Assembly (NCBI GenBank): GCA_020073365.1
Contig: JAIQFL010000106.1
Location: forward strand, 1-32,012
Direction: 5' to 3'
DNA length: 32,012 nt
From: Terriglobia bacterium
GTDB lineage: Bacteria > Acidobacteriota > Terriglobia > Bryobacterales > Bryobacteraceae
Below are positions 8,823-15,899 of this stretch, one piece after another. Under the pieces are notes generated by a model. The model did no database searches and was not told the origin of the DNA. It worked only from the letters and a program-made list of their open reading frames with translations. The number at the start of each line of letters is the position of its first letter. The stretch's first letter is position 1. A program made the position numbers and the translations under genes.

Positions 8823-10025
8823 TCACCCAACGATGCGCGCCGCGCGGAAGCCATCGATCTCCCCGGCGGAATACCCCGCCGCCCCCAGGATCTCCTCCGT
8901 CTCGGTGCGGCCGCGCGAACAGGGCGAGTCCGGCTCGAAATCGAAATCGCTCATCTTCAGCGGCGGCCGAAACTCCACCAACTTCCCGATCCCTGGACAT
9001 TCCGTTTCTACCACCATCTCCCTCGCGCGCGCCTGCTCGCTCTCCATCGCTTCCTCCAGCGTCAACACCAGCGTCACGCAGCAATCCACATCGCGGAACA
9101 CCTTCATCCAGTGGCCCGAGCTCTGCCCACCGAAAATGGTCTGCAATTCGTCGCGCACGCGCCGCGCTGCCTCTCCGTGGACCAGGTGTTTGGGTTTCAG
9201 GTCGGGCCGCTCCAGGGCGTCGCACAGCCGCTCCCAGAACTTGGCTTCCAGCGCTCCTACCGCGAGATACCGGCCATCCCCCGTCGAGTAGTAGCTGTAG
9301 CAAGGCAGCCCGCCGGAGAGCATGTCCTCTCCGCGCGGCGCGGTCCGGCCGGACGCGGTCATGGCGGACAGCGCCAGCACCGAGTGCGCCATCAAGCTGT
9401 CGGTCATCGCGACATCCACGTACCGCCCCTTGCCGCGCGCCTTCGCATCCACCAGACCCGCCAGAATGCCCATCACGCTCGTGAGGCTTCCGCCCAGAAG
9501 GTCGCCGATCTGGAGGTTGGGAATGGCTGGCGGTCCGCCCGACGTGCCGATCTGGTCGCCCACCCCGGCCCACGCCATGTAGTTGATGTCGTGCCCCGCC
9601 CGCAGACGGTTGGGCCCGTTCTGCCCATATCCGGAGATCGAGCAGTACACCACCCGTGGATTGATTGCGCGCACCAGCTCGTAGCCGATGCCCAGCCGAT
9701 CCACCACGCCCGGCCGGAAACCTTCCACCACGACGTCCGCTTCCTTCGCCAGCCGCAGAAAGATCTCGCGGCCCGCGGTTCGCGTGAGGTCGATCCGCAG
9801 CGCGCGCTTGTTGCGGTTGAGCATCAGGTGGAGCAACGTCCGCGGACCCGGCCGTGCCCGCACATGTGCCCCGTGCGCTGGCTCCTCGTCACCCACGGGC
9901 TCGATGCGGATCACGTCCGCGCCCAGGTCGGCCAGGTGAAGCGTGGCCACAGGGCCCGGCAGCAGCCGTGAAAGATCGAGCACCCGGATATGGGATAGCG
10001 GTTTCGGGCGCGGGGAAGTCATCAC
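8823..10025 (-). CDS. CaiB/BaiF family III protein, alpha-methylacyl-CoA racemase-like
   Basis: A 400-residue member of the family III CoA-transferase/racemase fold, starting IRVLDLSRLLPGPVATLHLADLGADVIRIE in pieces typical of the family. It shows the racemase catalytic set: His145 in AGHDINYM, Asp175 in QIGDLLGG and Glu260 in VGALEAKFW. The spacings of 30 and 85 residues equal those of His126/Asp156/Glu241 in the Mycobacterium tuberculosis enzyme. Such racemases invert the C2 configuration of 2-methylacyl-CoAs so that S-specific acyl-CoA dehydrogenases can act. Its position between ligase and dehydrogenase fits that role. Start is GTG 10025 (GTGA overlap with the ligase stop) or ATG 10022 directly after it. 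A true CoA-transferase role cannot be fully excluded. Confidence 0.88.
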   Translation of the reverse strand: MMTSPRPKPLSHIRVLDLSRLLPGPVATLHLADLGADVIRIEPVGDEEPAHGAHVRARPGPRTLLHLMLNRNKRALRIDLTRTAGREIFLRLAKEADVVVEGFRPGVVDRLGIGYELVRAINPRVVYCSISGYGQNGPNRLRAGHDINYMAWAGVGDQIGTSGGPPAIPNLQIGDLLGGSLTSVMGILAGLVDAKARGKGRYVDVAMTDSLMAHSVLALSAMTASGRTAPRGEDMLSGGLPCYSYYSTGDGRYLAVGALEAKFWERLCDALERPDLKPKHLVHGEAARRVRDELQTIFGGQSSGHWMKVFRDVDCCVTLVLTLEEAMESEQARAREMVVETECPGIGKLVEFRPPLKMSDFDFEPDSPCSRGRTETEEILGAAGYSAGEIDGFRAARIVG

Positions 10026-11662
10026 GACTTGACGGCCGCCTCAGCGGTCGGTTCCCACTCCCAGTCCGCGAACATCTCGCGCAGCCTGGATTTCTGGAAC
10101 TTCCCCACGGACGTGCGCGGAATCTCCGGAACAAAGACGATCGCGTCGGGCAGTTGCCACCGGTTGAACTTCCGGGCCAGGTGAGACCGCAGTTCCTCCG
10201 GTGTGGCGTCGTGTCCGTCCTTCAGCACCACGGCGGCCAGCGGCCGCTCCGCCCACTTCGGATGCGGGATCGCAATCACAGCCGCTTCACGCACCGCCGG
10301 GTGGTCCATCAGTGCGTTCTCCAGGTCCACCGAGCTGATCCACTCCCCGCCGGACTTGATCAGGTCCTTGGCGCGGTCCGCGATCTTGACGTAGCCCTCC
10401 CGATCGATCGTCACCACGTCGCCCGTTCGGAACCAGCCGTCCGCCGTCCACCGCCCCTGCTGGTCGGGCAGGTTGTAATAGCTCGCCGCGATCCACGGGC
10501 CGCGCACGTGCAATTCGCCCATAGTCTCGCCGTCCCAGGGAACCTCCCGCTCGCCCACCATCGCGCGGATCTCCACGAACGGAACCTGCGTTCCCTGTTT
10601 CGTGCGGACCGCCATGCGCTCGCCTTCGGACATCTCCGAAAGGCTGCTCTTCACCGTGCACACGGTTCCGATCGGGCTCATTTCCGTCATGCCCCACGCC
10701 TGCCGGATTTCGATCGCGTGCCGGTCGAACCCGCGGAGCAGGGATTCCGGCAATGCGGATCCGCCCGACAGCACCCGCAGTCCCGGCTGTAATTTCCAGC
10801 GTCCCGGATGCTGATCGAGGGCCGCGAGAATTCCCATCCAGATGGTGGGAACACCCGCCGACCGCGTGACCTTCTCCTGCTCCAGCAGATCCAGCAGGCC
10901 GATGGCGTCGAGGTTTGGTCCCGGCAGTACCTGCTTCGCCCCAAGCATGCCCGCGGCATACGGGCACCCCCAGGCGTTGGCGTGAAACATGGGTACGATC
11001 GGCAGAACGCAATCGGACTGCGACAAGCCGAAATAGTCCGGCAGGGCCTCGCAGAACGAGTGCAGCACCAGCGAGCGGTGCGAATATATCACGCCCTTCG
11101 GCACGCCCGTGGTCCCGGATGTGTAGCACATGGCCGCCGCTTCGTTCTCGTCGAGCTGGGGAGCCTCATAGCCGGCCGCGCCCTGCTTCAGAAAATCTTC
11201 GTAGTTTTCATACTCCGGCGGCAGGCCCTGGCCCGTGGTCGGCACCACGATCACGCGCTCCAGGTTGACTCTCCCGCGCAACTTCTCGTACACCGGCAGC
11301 AGCACGTCGTCCACCAGGAGCACCCGGTCCCCTGCGTGGTTCACGATGTAGGCCAGCTCATCCGGATGGAGCCGCAGGTTGAGCATGTGCAGCACGCTCC
11401 CCGAGACCGGCACGCCGAAGTAGGCCTCCAGGTGCCAGACGTGATTCCACATCAGCGTGGCGATGCGGTCCCCCCGGCCTACTCCTCCCGCTGCCAGCGC
11501 CGCGGCGAGCGCGCGCGCCCGCCCGCAAACGCCGGCATAGTTGGACCGGTGAATGCTCTTGTCCGGCAGCCGTGAAACGATCTCCACCGCCCCGAACAAC
11601 CTTCCCGTGCGCTCCAGAATCGGCGCCAACGTCAAGGGGAACTGCATCATCGTGCCCAGCAT
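10022..11662 (-). CDS. AMP-forming long-chain fatty-acid-CoA ligase
   Basis: Activates a fatty acid with ATP and CoA to acyl-CoA; first gene of the operon. The 546-residue product carries the adenylation motifs in order: YTSGTTGVPKG (180-190), QAWGMTEMSP (321-330), GWFRTGDVVTIDREGYVKIADRAKD in the hinge region (409-433), and the C-terminal catalytic Lys521 in TSVGKFQK. Start ATG 11662 (MLGTMMQFPLTL) is chosen because a strong GGAGGT site ends four bases before it. The frame is open to 11794, but those 44 extra codons run through the intergenic region and match nothing familiar. The opening MMQFPLTLAPILERTGRLF is typical of medium/long-chain ligases. Substrate chain length cannot be told. Confidence 0.93.
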   Translation of the reverse strand: MLGTMMQFPLTLAPILERTGRLFGAVEIVSRLPDKSIHRSNYAGVCGRARALAAALAAGGVGRGDRIATLMWNHVWHLEAYFGVPVSGSVLHMLNLRLHPDELAYIVNHAGDRVLLVDDVLLPVYEKLRGRVNLERVIVVPTTGQGLPPEYENYEDFLKQGAAGYEAPQLDENEAAAMCYTSGTTGVPKGVIYSHRSLVLHSFCEALPDYFGLSQSDCVLPIVPMFHANAWGCPYAAGMLGAKQVLPGPNLDAIGLLDLLEQEKVTRSAGVPTIWMGILAALDQHPGRWKLQPGLRVLSGGSALPESLLRGFDRHAIEIRQAWGMTEMSPIGTVCTVKSSLSEMSEGERMAVRTKQGTQVPFVEIRAMVGEREVPWDGETMGELHVRGPWIAASYYNLPDQQGRWTADGWFRTGDVVTIDREGYVKIADRAKDLIKSGGEWISSVDLENALMDHPAVREAAVIAIPHPKWAERPLAAVVLKDGHDATPEELRSHLARKFNRWQLPDAIVFVPEIPRTSVGKFQKSRLREMFADWEWEPTAEAAVKS

Positions 11663-11666
11663 CCGT

Positions 11667-11672
11667 ACCTCC
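11667..11672 (-). promoter_or_regulatory. Strong Shine-Dalgarno site of the acyl-CoA operon
   Basis: On the minus strand the sequence reads GGAGGT-ACGG-ATG, a near-perfect Shine-Dalgarno sequence four bases before ATG 11662. It decides the start of the ligase gene against the longer open frame. Confidence 0.75.
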
Positions 11673-11791
11673 GGCCAGATGACAGAATACACCATCGGAG
11701 GAATTTTCGCCGGGATCCCAACGGCGGCAGCGCTGTTGATTCCGCAATTGGGAAGTCGAAGATGCGTTCGGCCAAGGCGTTCCGGTCGGGG

Positions 11792-11808
11792 CACTGGTCG
11801 AACCAGTG
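11792..11808. promoter_or_regulatory. Candidate GntR/FadR-type operator upstream of the acyl-CoA operon
   Basis: Perfect 17-base palindrome CACTGGT-CGA-ACCAGTG in the 161-base gap between the ligase start and the channel stop. The core TGGT-N3-ACCA is the recognition core known for the FadR subfamily of GntR regulators; the E. coli FadR and PdhR sites have this form. It is centred about 138 bases upstream of the ligase ATG. No regulator gene lies in the window. The site could instead be a terminator stem for the channel gene, but no T-run follows on the minus strand. Confidence 0.45.
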
Positions 11809-11823
11809 GCTTGCTTACCTCAG

Positions 11824-12735
11824 CTATGCCAACTCCCCGACTTTCCCCACCTCCAGCACGAGGTCGCCTTCGCCGTCCACGAAGAACGCCGGGGCGAAGC
11901 GCTTGCCCCAGACAATCTCATCGTGGCGATACGAGTGGCGGGCCAGCACCGTCTGGCTGAACGTATCGTCGTAAGCCTTCACCAGGATCAGTAGCTCCGC
12001 CTGGAGCCGCGCCAGGTCTTCCGCCGTCTTGCCCCACAGCGGGCTCTCCCCGTCGATGGGGTGCACCACCGTCCATGTCAGCGGAAGAAACAGCACCTTC
12101 TCGCGCTCCAGCTTCAGCATCTGGTACGTCCGTTTGGGCTGGCCGTTGCCTGTTTCCACCGTCATCAGCATGGGCCGCACCTCTAATTCCATCAGGGAAT
12201 TCGACCGCTGGTTGACCACGCGGAACTGCAGGCTCGTCACATCCTGGTACGGAGCCACCACCATGGTCTCGCTGAAGCCGATGCGCGCCGAGGGCCGCGA
12301 AACACGCCCGAACAACAGGCCGGTGGCCACGGCAAAGCCCAGGACTCCCACCAGGGATTCGAACGACGACACCACGTTGGCAGCCAGCCCCTTCGGCGAG
12401 ATGTTCCCGTAGCCCACCGTGCTGAGCGTGTGCGCGCTGAAGAAGAACCCGCTCAGGAAACGGCCGAACGCGGTGGACCCTGCGCCGCCCTGTAGCTGGT
12501 CCGGCCCCAGCCCGAAATAGATGCCGGCGAACAGCGTGTTCACCACCAGGTAGCCCAGGAACAGCACTGCCAGAAATCTCGACCAGCTCATGTTGATGAG
12601 GTGCAGGTAGGGATGAACGTCGCGCCACGTGGTGCCGCGCCGGTGCACGTTGAAGCTGCCGTCCTTGTTGATGACCCGGCGGAAAGGCGCCGTGAACTGC
12701 TGGGTCAATCCCGGATCGAAGCTGATTTTCTGCAT
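11824..12735 (-). CDS. KirBac-type inward-rectifier potassium channel
   Basis: A 303-residue inner-membrane potassium channel subunit, expected to form tetramers. The N-terminal amphipathic stretch FRRVINKDGSFNVHR (18-32) is typical of KirBac slide-helix regions. TM1 spans about 53-75, the pore helix and selectivity filter TVGYG are at 106-110, and TM2 spans about 120-145. The remaining 150 residues are the cytoplasmic beta-sandwich gating domain, with ARIGFSETMVVAPYQ and QFRVVNQRSNSLMELEV like other Kir proteins. Start ATG 12735 lies three bases after the stop of the upstream 133-residue gene, so the two are probably one transcript. Length agrees with characterised KirBac proteins (about 300). 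Confidence 0.95.
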   Translation of the reverse strand: MQKISFDPGLTQQFTAPFRRVINKDGSFNVHRRGTTWRDVHPYLHLINMSWSRFLAVLFLGYLVVNTLFAGIYFGLGPDQLQGGAGSTAFGRFLSGFFFSAHTLSTVGYGNISPKGLAANVVSSFESLVGVLGFAVATGLLFGRVSRPSARIGFSETMVVAPYQDVTSLQFRVVNQRSNSLMELEVRPMLMTVETGNGQPKRTYQMLKLEREKVLFLPLTWTVVHPIDGESPLWGKTAEDLARLQAELLILVKAYDDTFSQTVLARHSYRHDEIVWGKRFAPAFFVDGEGDLVLEVGKVGELA

Positions 12736-12738
12736 AGA

Positions 12739-13140
12739 TCAGGCCACCGCCGACAGCCATTCGCGAACCAACTCTTCGGGGCTGCCCTTCAGGTCCAGGG
12801 GCTCCGTGCGGGTTTCCTGATTGTTCTCCAGATAGGCCGCCACAATCCCATCCGGCGTGGGCCGCAGCTCCAGGCGCCGCTCGCGAACCTCCAACCGCAG
12901 CGTGGAGCCCAGCCATGCGATCTGCACCTTCAGCCGCATCCCGTGGCCCACGCGCGCCGCCTGCCTGAGCAACTCCGCTGTGTAAGGCCCGTTTTTCAAT
13001 TCCTCCGCGTTGGGCGCCGCGGCTTGCGCCCTGGCCCGCTCGCTGGCGCGCGCCCGCTGCTGCCGCTCCGCATCTTCCTTACCCTGCTCCTGGGATTCCA
13101 GGGTCTTGAGGTTGTTTTCCAGGTTGTCGAGGAAACTCAT
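12739..13140 (-). CDS. Small protein with N-terminal coiled coil, function unknown
   Basis: Not recognised. The 133-residue product begins MSFLDNLENNLKTLESQEQ and has a charged, Arg/Glu/Ala-rich likely coiled coil over about residues 8-45. A compact part follows (about 48-133) with alternating strands (MRLKVQIAWLGSTLRLEV, RRLELRPTPDGIVAAYLE) and a closing helix PEELVREWLSAVA. No signal peptide or membrane segment, so it is probably cytosolic. It is the first gene of a two-gene unit with the KirBac channel, with a three-base spacer. It is divergent from the next small gene, with only 47 bases between the starts. A role in channel assembly or regulation is only a guess from position. Confidence 0.75.
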   Translation of the reverse strand: MSFLDNLENNLKTLESQEQGKEDAERQQRARASERARAQAAAPNAEELKNGPYTAELLRQAARVGHGMRLKVQIAWLGSTLRLEVRERRLELRPTPDGIVAAYLENNQETRTEPLDLKGSPEELVREWLSAVA

Positions 13141-13187
13141 GTCCTTCTATTTTGACGCAAGATGGTGCACCGGAAAAGAGCGGTACG

Positions 13188-13592
13188 ATGGACCCGATGC
13201 CCGATCGCACCCGCGAGCGCCTCACCCATCTGCGAAACGGATTGCTGCACCTGCATAAGAGCCTGCTCGATTCCGAACGAGCCGCTTACGAACGCGACGT
13301 AGCCCGTATTACCTCCACCGGACAGTATCTCGGCCTGGTGCTGCACGACCCGTGGTTCTCCTGGCTTCACGACCTTTCCCAGTTCATCGTGCTGGTCGAC
13401 GAAACGCTGGATTTCGAAGAGCCCGCTACCGTGGAGGATGCCGGCCGGTTGATCGCCCAGGCCCGCGACCTGGTATCGCCTTCCGAAGGCGGCGACGGCT
13501 TCCGCAGGCGATATTTCGAAGTGATGCAGCGTGACCCGGCCGCCGTACTGGCTCACCGCGACATGATCAAAGTGTTCGCGGAACTGGTGTAA
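13188..13592 (+). CDS. Conserved-looking small helical protein, function unknown
   Basis: Not recognised. The product is 134 residues from ATG 13188 (MDPMPDRTRERL); ATG 13197 is equally possible, and an in-frame TTG at 13152 is less likely. It is predicted mostly helical, with a basic amphipathic opening (RTRERLTHLRNGLLHLHKSLLDSE) and an aromatic cluster HDPWFSWLHDLSQFIVLVDE. No signal peptide or membrane segment is seen. Codon use matches the surrounding genes, which supports a real gene. Divergent from the coiled-coil gene and followed after 70 bases by the BlaI-type repressor, which has its own promoter. Confidence 0.7.
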   Translation: MDPMPDRTRERLTHLRNGLLHLHKSLLDSERAAYERDVARITSTGQYLGLVLHDPWFSWLHDLSQFIVLVDETLDFEEPATVEDAGRLIAQARDLVSPSEGGDGFRRRYFEVMQRDPAAVLAHRDMIKVFAELV

Positions 13593-13620
13593 GCGCCGAT
13601 TCGCATCCGCAAATTCTCAC

Positions 13621-13649
13621 TTGACATCCCCCGGGTCATCCGTTATATT
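13621..13649 (+). promoter_or_regulatory. Sigma-70-type promoter of the repressor/protease pair
   Basis: A perfect -35 box TTGACA (13621-13626), a 17-base spacer and a -10 box TATATT (13644-13649). Transcription would start near 13656, only about 7 bases before ATG 13663. No Shine-Dalgarno sequence is present between the two, so the mRNA would be leaderless or nearly so. Confidence 0.8.
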
Positions 13650-13657
13650 TTATAACG
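13641..13657. promoter_or_regulatory. Palindromic operator covering the -10 box
   Basis: Perfect 17-base inverted repeat CGTTATA-TTT-TATAACG laid directly over the -10 element and the expected start of transcription. A second palindrome, TAACGTTA (13653-13660), overlaps its right side. BlaI/MecI repressors are dimers that bind inverted repeats at their own promoters, so this is the natural autoregulation site. The sequence is not the TACA/TGTA operator of staphylococcal BlaI. Confidence 0.7.
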
Positions 13658-13662
13658 TTAGA

Positions 13663-14061
13663 ATGTTTAACACTTTCAAGGACCGGCGGCCGGCGCTCAC
13701 GCCGCTGGAGCAGTTGGTCATGGATTTTGTTTGGTCGCACCCCAACTGCACCGCGGAATCGTGCCGCGAAGGCCTGGCGGGCCAGCGCGCGCTCAAGGAT
13801 TCCACCATCCGCACCATTCTGCGGCACCTCGAGGAGAAGGGCTACCTAACCCACTTCATCGACGGCCGTACCTATGTTTACAAGGCGTCCGCGACGCCGC
13901 GCAACGTTGCGGCCCAAGCGGTTGCCCAGCTCGTCGACCGGTTCTGCGGGGGCTCCGTGGAGGAACTGATCGTGGGCCTCGTGGATAGCCAGGTGCTCGA
14001 AGCGAAACAGTTGCTGAGGCTGGCCGCCAGGATCGCAGCCCGGAAGGAGAAAAAAGGATGA
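13663..14061 (+). CDS. BlaI/MecI/CopY family transcriptional repressor
   Basis: A 132-residue winged-helix repressor. The start MFNTFKDRRPALTPLEQLVMDFVW and the recognition region KDSTIRTILRHLEEKGYLTHFIDGRTYVYKA are typical of the BlaI/MecI family. The C-terminal helices (AQAVAQLVDRFCGGSVEELI) form the dimerisation part and probably contain the site cut by the partner protease. Start ATG 13663 is the first sensible codon: the frame open further upstream begins inside the -35 box. The stop overlaps the start of the M56 protease gene (ATGA), so the two are co-translated. By analogy it should repress its own operon until cleaved or released. No beta-lactamase or other obvious target lies nearby. 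Confidence 0.93.
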   Translation: MFNTFKDRRPALTPLEQLVMDFVWSHPNCTAESCREGLAGQRALKDSTIRTILRHLEEKGYLTHFIDGRTYVYKASATPRNVAAQAVAQLVDRFCGGSVEELIVGLVDSQVLEAKQLLRLAARIAARKEKKG

Positions 14062-15839
14062 CAACCCTCATATTCCTCACGGAATGGGCACTCCGTTCCG
14101 CCATTGTCGTGTTGACCGCCGCCCTCTTGCTGAGGGCCCTGCGGGTCCAGGATCCGTCCGTTCGGCTGGCTGCCTGGAGCGCCGCTCTGGCCGGCTCACT
14201 GCTGATTCCGGCGCTGGCGGCGGTGCTTCCGGGGCTGAGCGTACCGCTGTTGCGCACCGCGGGACCTGCGGCCGCCATACAAGAGTCGATCGTCGCCGAT
14301 TCCGCGCTGCCCGGGTGGAGCCCAACGGTGCAGCCGTCGGGAGGGCCGCGGATGCCCGTCGGGGCGGGGAAGCCAGGGAAGCCCTTCAACTGGACGGCGA
14401 TGGTGCTGCTGGTGTATTTTCTGGGCGCGGGGGCGCTGCTCCTTCGGCTGTCGACGGGACTGGCTCTCAGCCGCCGCCTGATCGGGCGGAGCCGCGCCAC
14501 CGGCCGTTACCTGCCGGGCGGCTTGCCGATCCACGAGTCGGCCGACATGGCGGCGCCGGCCACGCTGGGCATTCTCCGCCCGATGATTGTGCTTCCCAAC
14601 GATTGGCGCGAATGGGAGCATTCCAAGCTGGAGACCATCCTGGCGCACGAACGCTCGCACGTTCGCCGGCGCGATCCCGCGGTGCAGTTGGTTTCGGCGA
14701 TTCACAGAGCGCTGCTCTGGTACAGTCCCCTGAGCTGGTTCCTGCACAGCCGAATCGTGCGGCTGGCCGAAGAGGCCAGTGATGACGCCGCACTGGCGGC
14801 CGCCGGCGATCGCGCTTCCTATGCCGCAGTGCTGCTCGATTTCATGCAGCGCAGTGTCAGGCGGGTACGCTGGGAGGGGGTTGCCATGGCGCGATACGGA
14901 AAGGCCGATGACCGCATCAATCGCATTCTGGACGGAACCCGCATCTCCCGGGGAGTGCCGCGTTTCGGCTGGGCGGCGATCCTTACGTTGGCCGCGCCCC
15001 TGGTCTATCTGGCTGCCGCGGCGCGCCCTGCAACACTCCCGGCGGCGAAGGCGGCTTTGCCCGTGTACGTACCGGCCGTGGTGACATCCTCGCTGTCGCA
15101 AGCACCCGTGTCACCAGTGGCGGAGGTCGCATCCACCGCGCCGGTGGCAGAGGCCGCACCGGTCGCGGCTGTCCAAGCGTCCGCGGCGGTCGAACCCTCC
15201 GCGCCAGCAGCGCCGCCCGCACCTCAGCAGAGCGCCCGTGAGAGCGGGGGGCCGATCGATCGATACATCATCGTTTCGGGAGACTCCACGAGCGGGTCAT
15301 GGGATAGCCGCGACCATTTGCCATTCGATGAATGGCGATCCAGATTCGGCGCCCACTTCGTCTGGTTCCGGCAGGACGGCCAAGACTACATCGTGACCAG
15401 CCAGCAAGTCCTCGACGAATTGCACGACGCCATGGCGCCGCAACGGGAGGTCAATCGCATGCAGTCGGAAGTCAATCGCCAGCAACGCGAGGTTAACCGC
15501 ATGCAAGCCGGCGTGAATGAGCAGCAGCGCGAGGTCAACCGGCAGCAGGATGAAGTCAACCGGCAGCAGCAGGAGGTCAACAATCGGCAGCGGGCGGGGC
15601 TCGCGGATCGGGGTGAGCAATCCCGGGTGAACGCGCTTCAGTCCGAGGTGAATGGGCAGCAGCGACTGGTGAACCAGGAGCAGGCGAAAGTGAACCTCGA
15701 ACAGGATCGTGTGAACGGGGAGCAACGGAAGGTGAACGACGAGCAACGGCGCGTTTCCCCCATGATTGAGTCGGCAATCCAGGACATCCTGGATTCCACC
15801 ATACCGAAGGGGCTGGCGCACCGCCTCGACTCCCGGTAA
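14058..15839 (+). CDS. M56 family (BlaR1-like) membrane metalloprotease with Val-Asn heptad-repeat tail
   Basis: A 593-residue inner-membrane zinc protease, the expected anti-repressor partner of the BlaI-type protein. Membrane segments lie at about 6-27, 37-58, 111-133 and 303-321. The M56 catalytic loop has HERSH (197-201) and the downstream acidic motif LAEEASDDAAL (236-246). After the last helix come an Ala/Pro-rich linker (about 325-390), a small domain (about 398-458, containing HFVWFRQDGQDYIVTSQQVL), and then an array of seven-residue units of the form xVNxxQx over 464-570. There is no penicillin-binding sensor domain as in BlaR1, so this tail is the likely periplasmic sensor. Start overlaps the repressor stop (ATGA) with GGAG upstream. 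Confidence 0.92.
   Translation: MTTLIFLTEWALRSAIVVLTAALLLRALRVQDPSVRLAAWSAALAGSLLIPALAAVLPGLSVPLLRTAGPAAAIQESIVADSALPGWSPTVQPSGGPRMPVGAGKPGKPFNWTAMVLLVYFLGAGALLLRLSTGLALSRRLIGRSRATGRYLPGGLPIHESADMAAPATLGILRPMIVLPNDWREWEHSKLETILAHERSHVRRRDPAVQLVSAIHRALLWYSPLSWFLHSRIVRLAEEASDDAALAAAGDRASYAAVLLDFMQRSVRRVRWEGVAMARYGKADDRINRILDGTRISRGVPRFGWAAILTLAAPLVYLAAAARPATLPAAKAALPVYVPAVVTSSLSQAPVSPVAEVASTAPVAEAAPVAAVQASAAVEPSAPAAPPAPQQSARESGGPIDRYIIVSGDSTSGSWDSRDHLPFDEWRSRFGAHFVWFRQDGQDYIVTSQQVLDELHDAMAPQREVNRMQSEVNRQQREVNRMQAGVNEQQREVNRQQDEVNRQQQEVNNRQRAGLADRGEQSRVNALQSEVNGQQRLVNQEQAKVNLEQDRVNGEQRKVNDEQRRVSPMIESAIQDILDSTIPKGLAHRLDSR
15447..15764 (+). repeat. 21-base/7-residue tandem repeat array (Val-Asn heptads)
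   Basis: Seven heptads in a row (residues 464-512: EVNRMQS, EVNRQQR, EVNRMQA, GVNEQQR and so on), a 10-residue break (513-522), then six more and a decayed last one (523-570). Val-Asn is invariant in the 13 intact units and the sixth position is Gln in nearly all. One hydrophobic residue per heptad plus frequent Gln suggests a polar, extended coiled coil. At DNA level most units carry GTCAAC/T, GTGAAC or GTTAAC, so the copies have diverged synonymously and are under protein-level constraint. Confidence 0.85.
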
Positions 15840-15880
15840 GCGCCAGCTTAGCGTCCACGAAAGAACTGGACACTTTGGAA

Positions 15881-15894
15881 CCGGGCCGTCCCGG
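15881..15894. terminator. Weak bidirectional hairpin between convergent genes
   Basis: CCGGG-CCGT-CCCGG lies in the 60-base gap between the M56 protease stop and the WaaA-LpxK stop. The stem is five base pairs and no T-run follows on either strand, so a terminator role is only suggested by position. Confidence 0.25.
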
Positions 15895-15899
15895 CTGCC

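Noticed and set aside
7658..8854. Loss of the catalytic glutamate in the acyl-CoA dehydrogenase
   Set aside because: The YEGT position is Ala, but a Glu is present at the alternative position in LLGDERLAAA, as in long-chain and isovaleryl enzymes, so activity is not in doubt.
11663..11794. Possible 44-residue N-terminal extension of the acyl-CoA ligase
   Set aside because: The extension is not like any ligase N-terminus, and a strong GGAGGT site marks ATG 11662 as the start.
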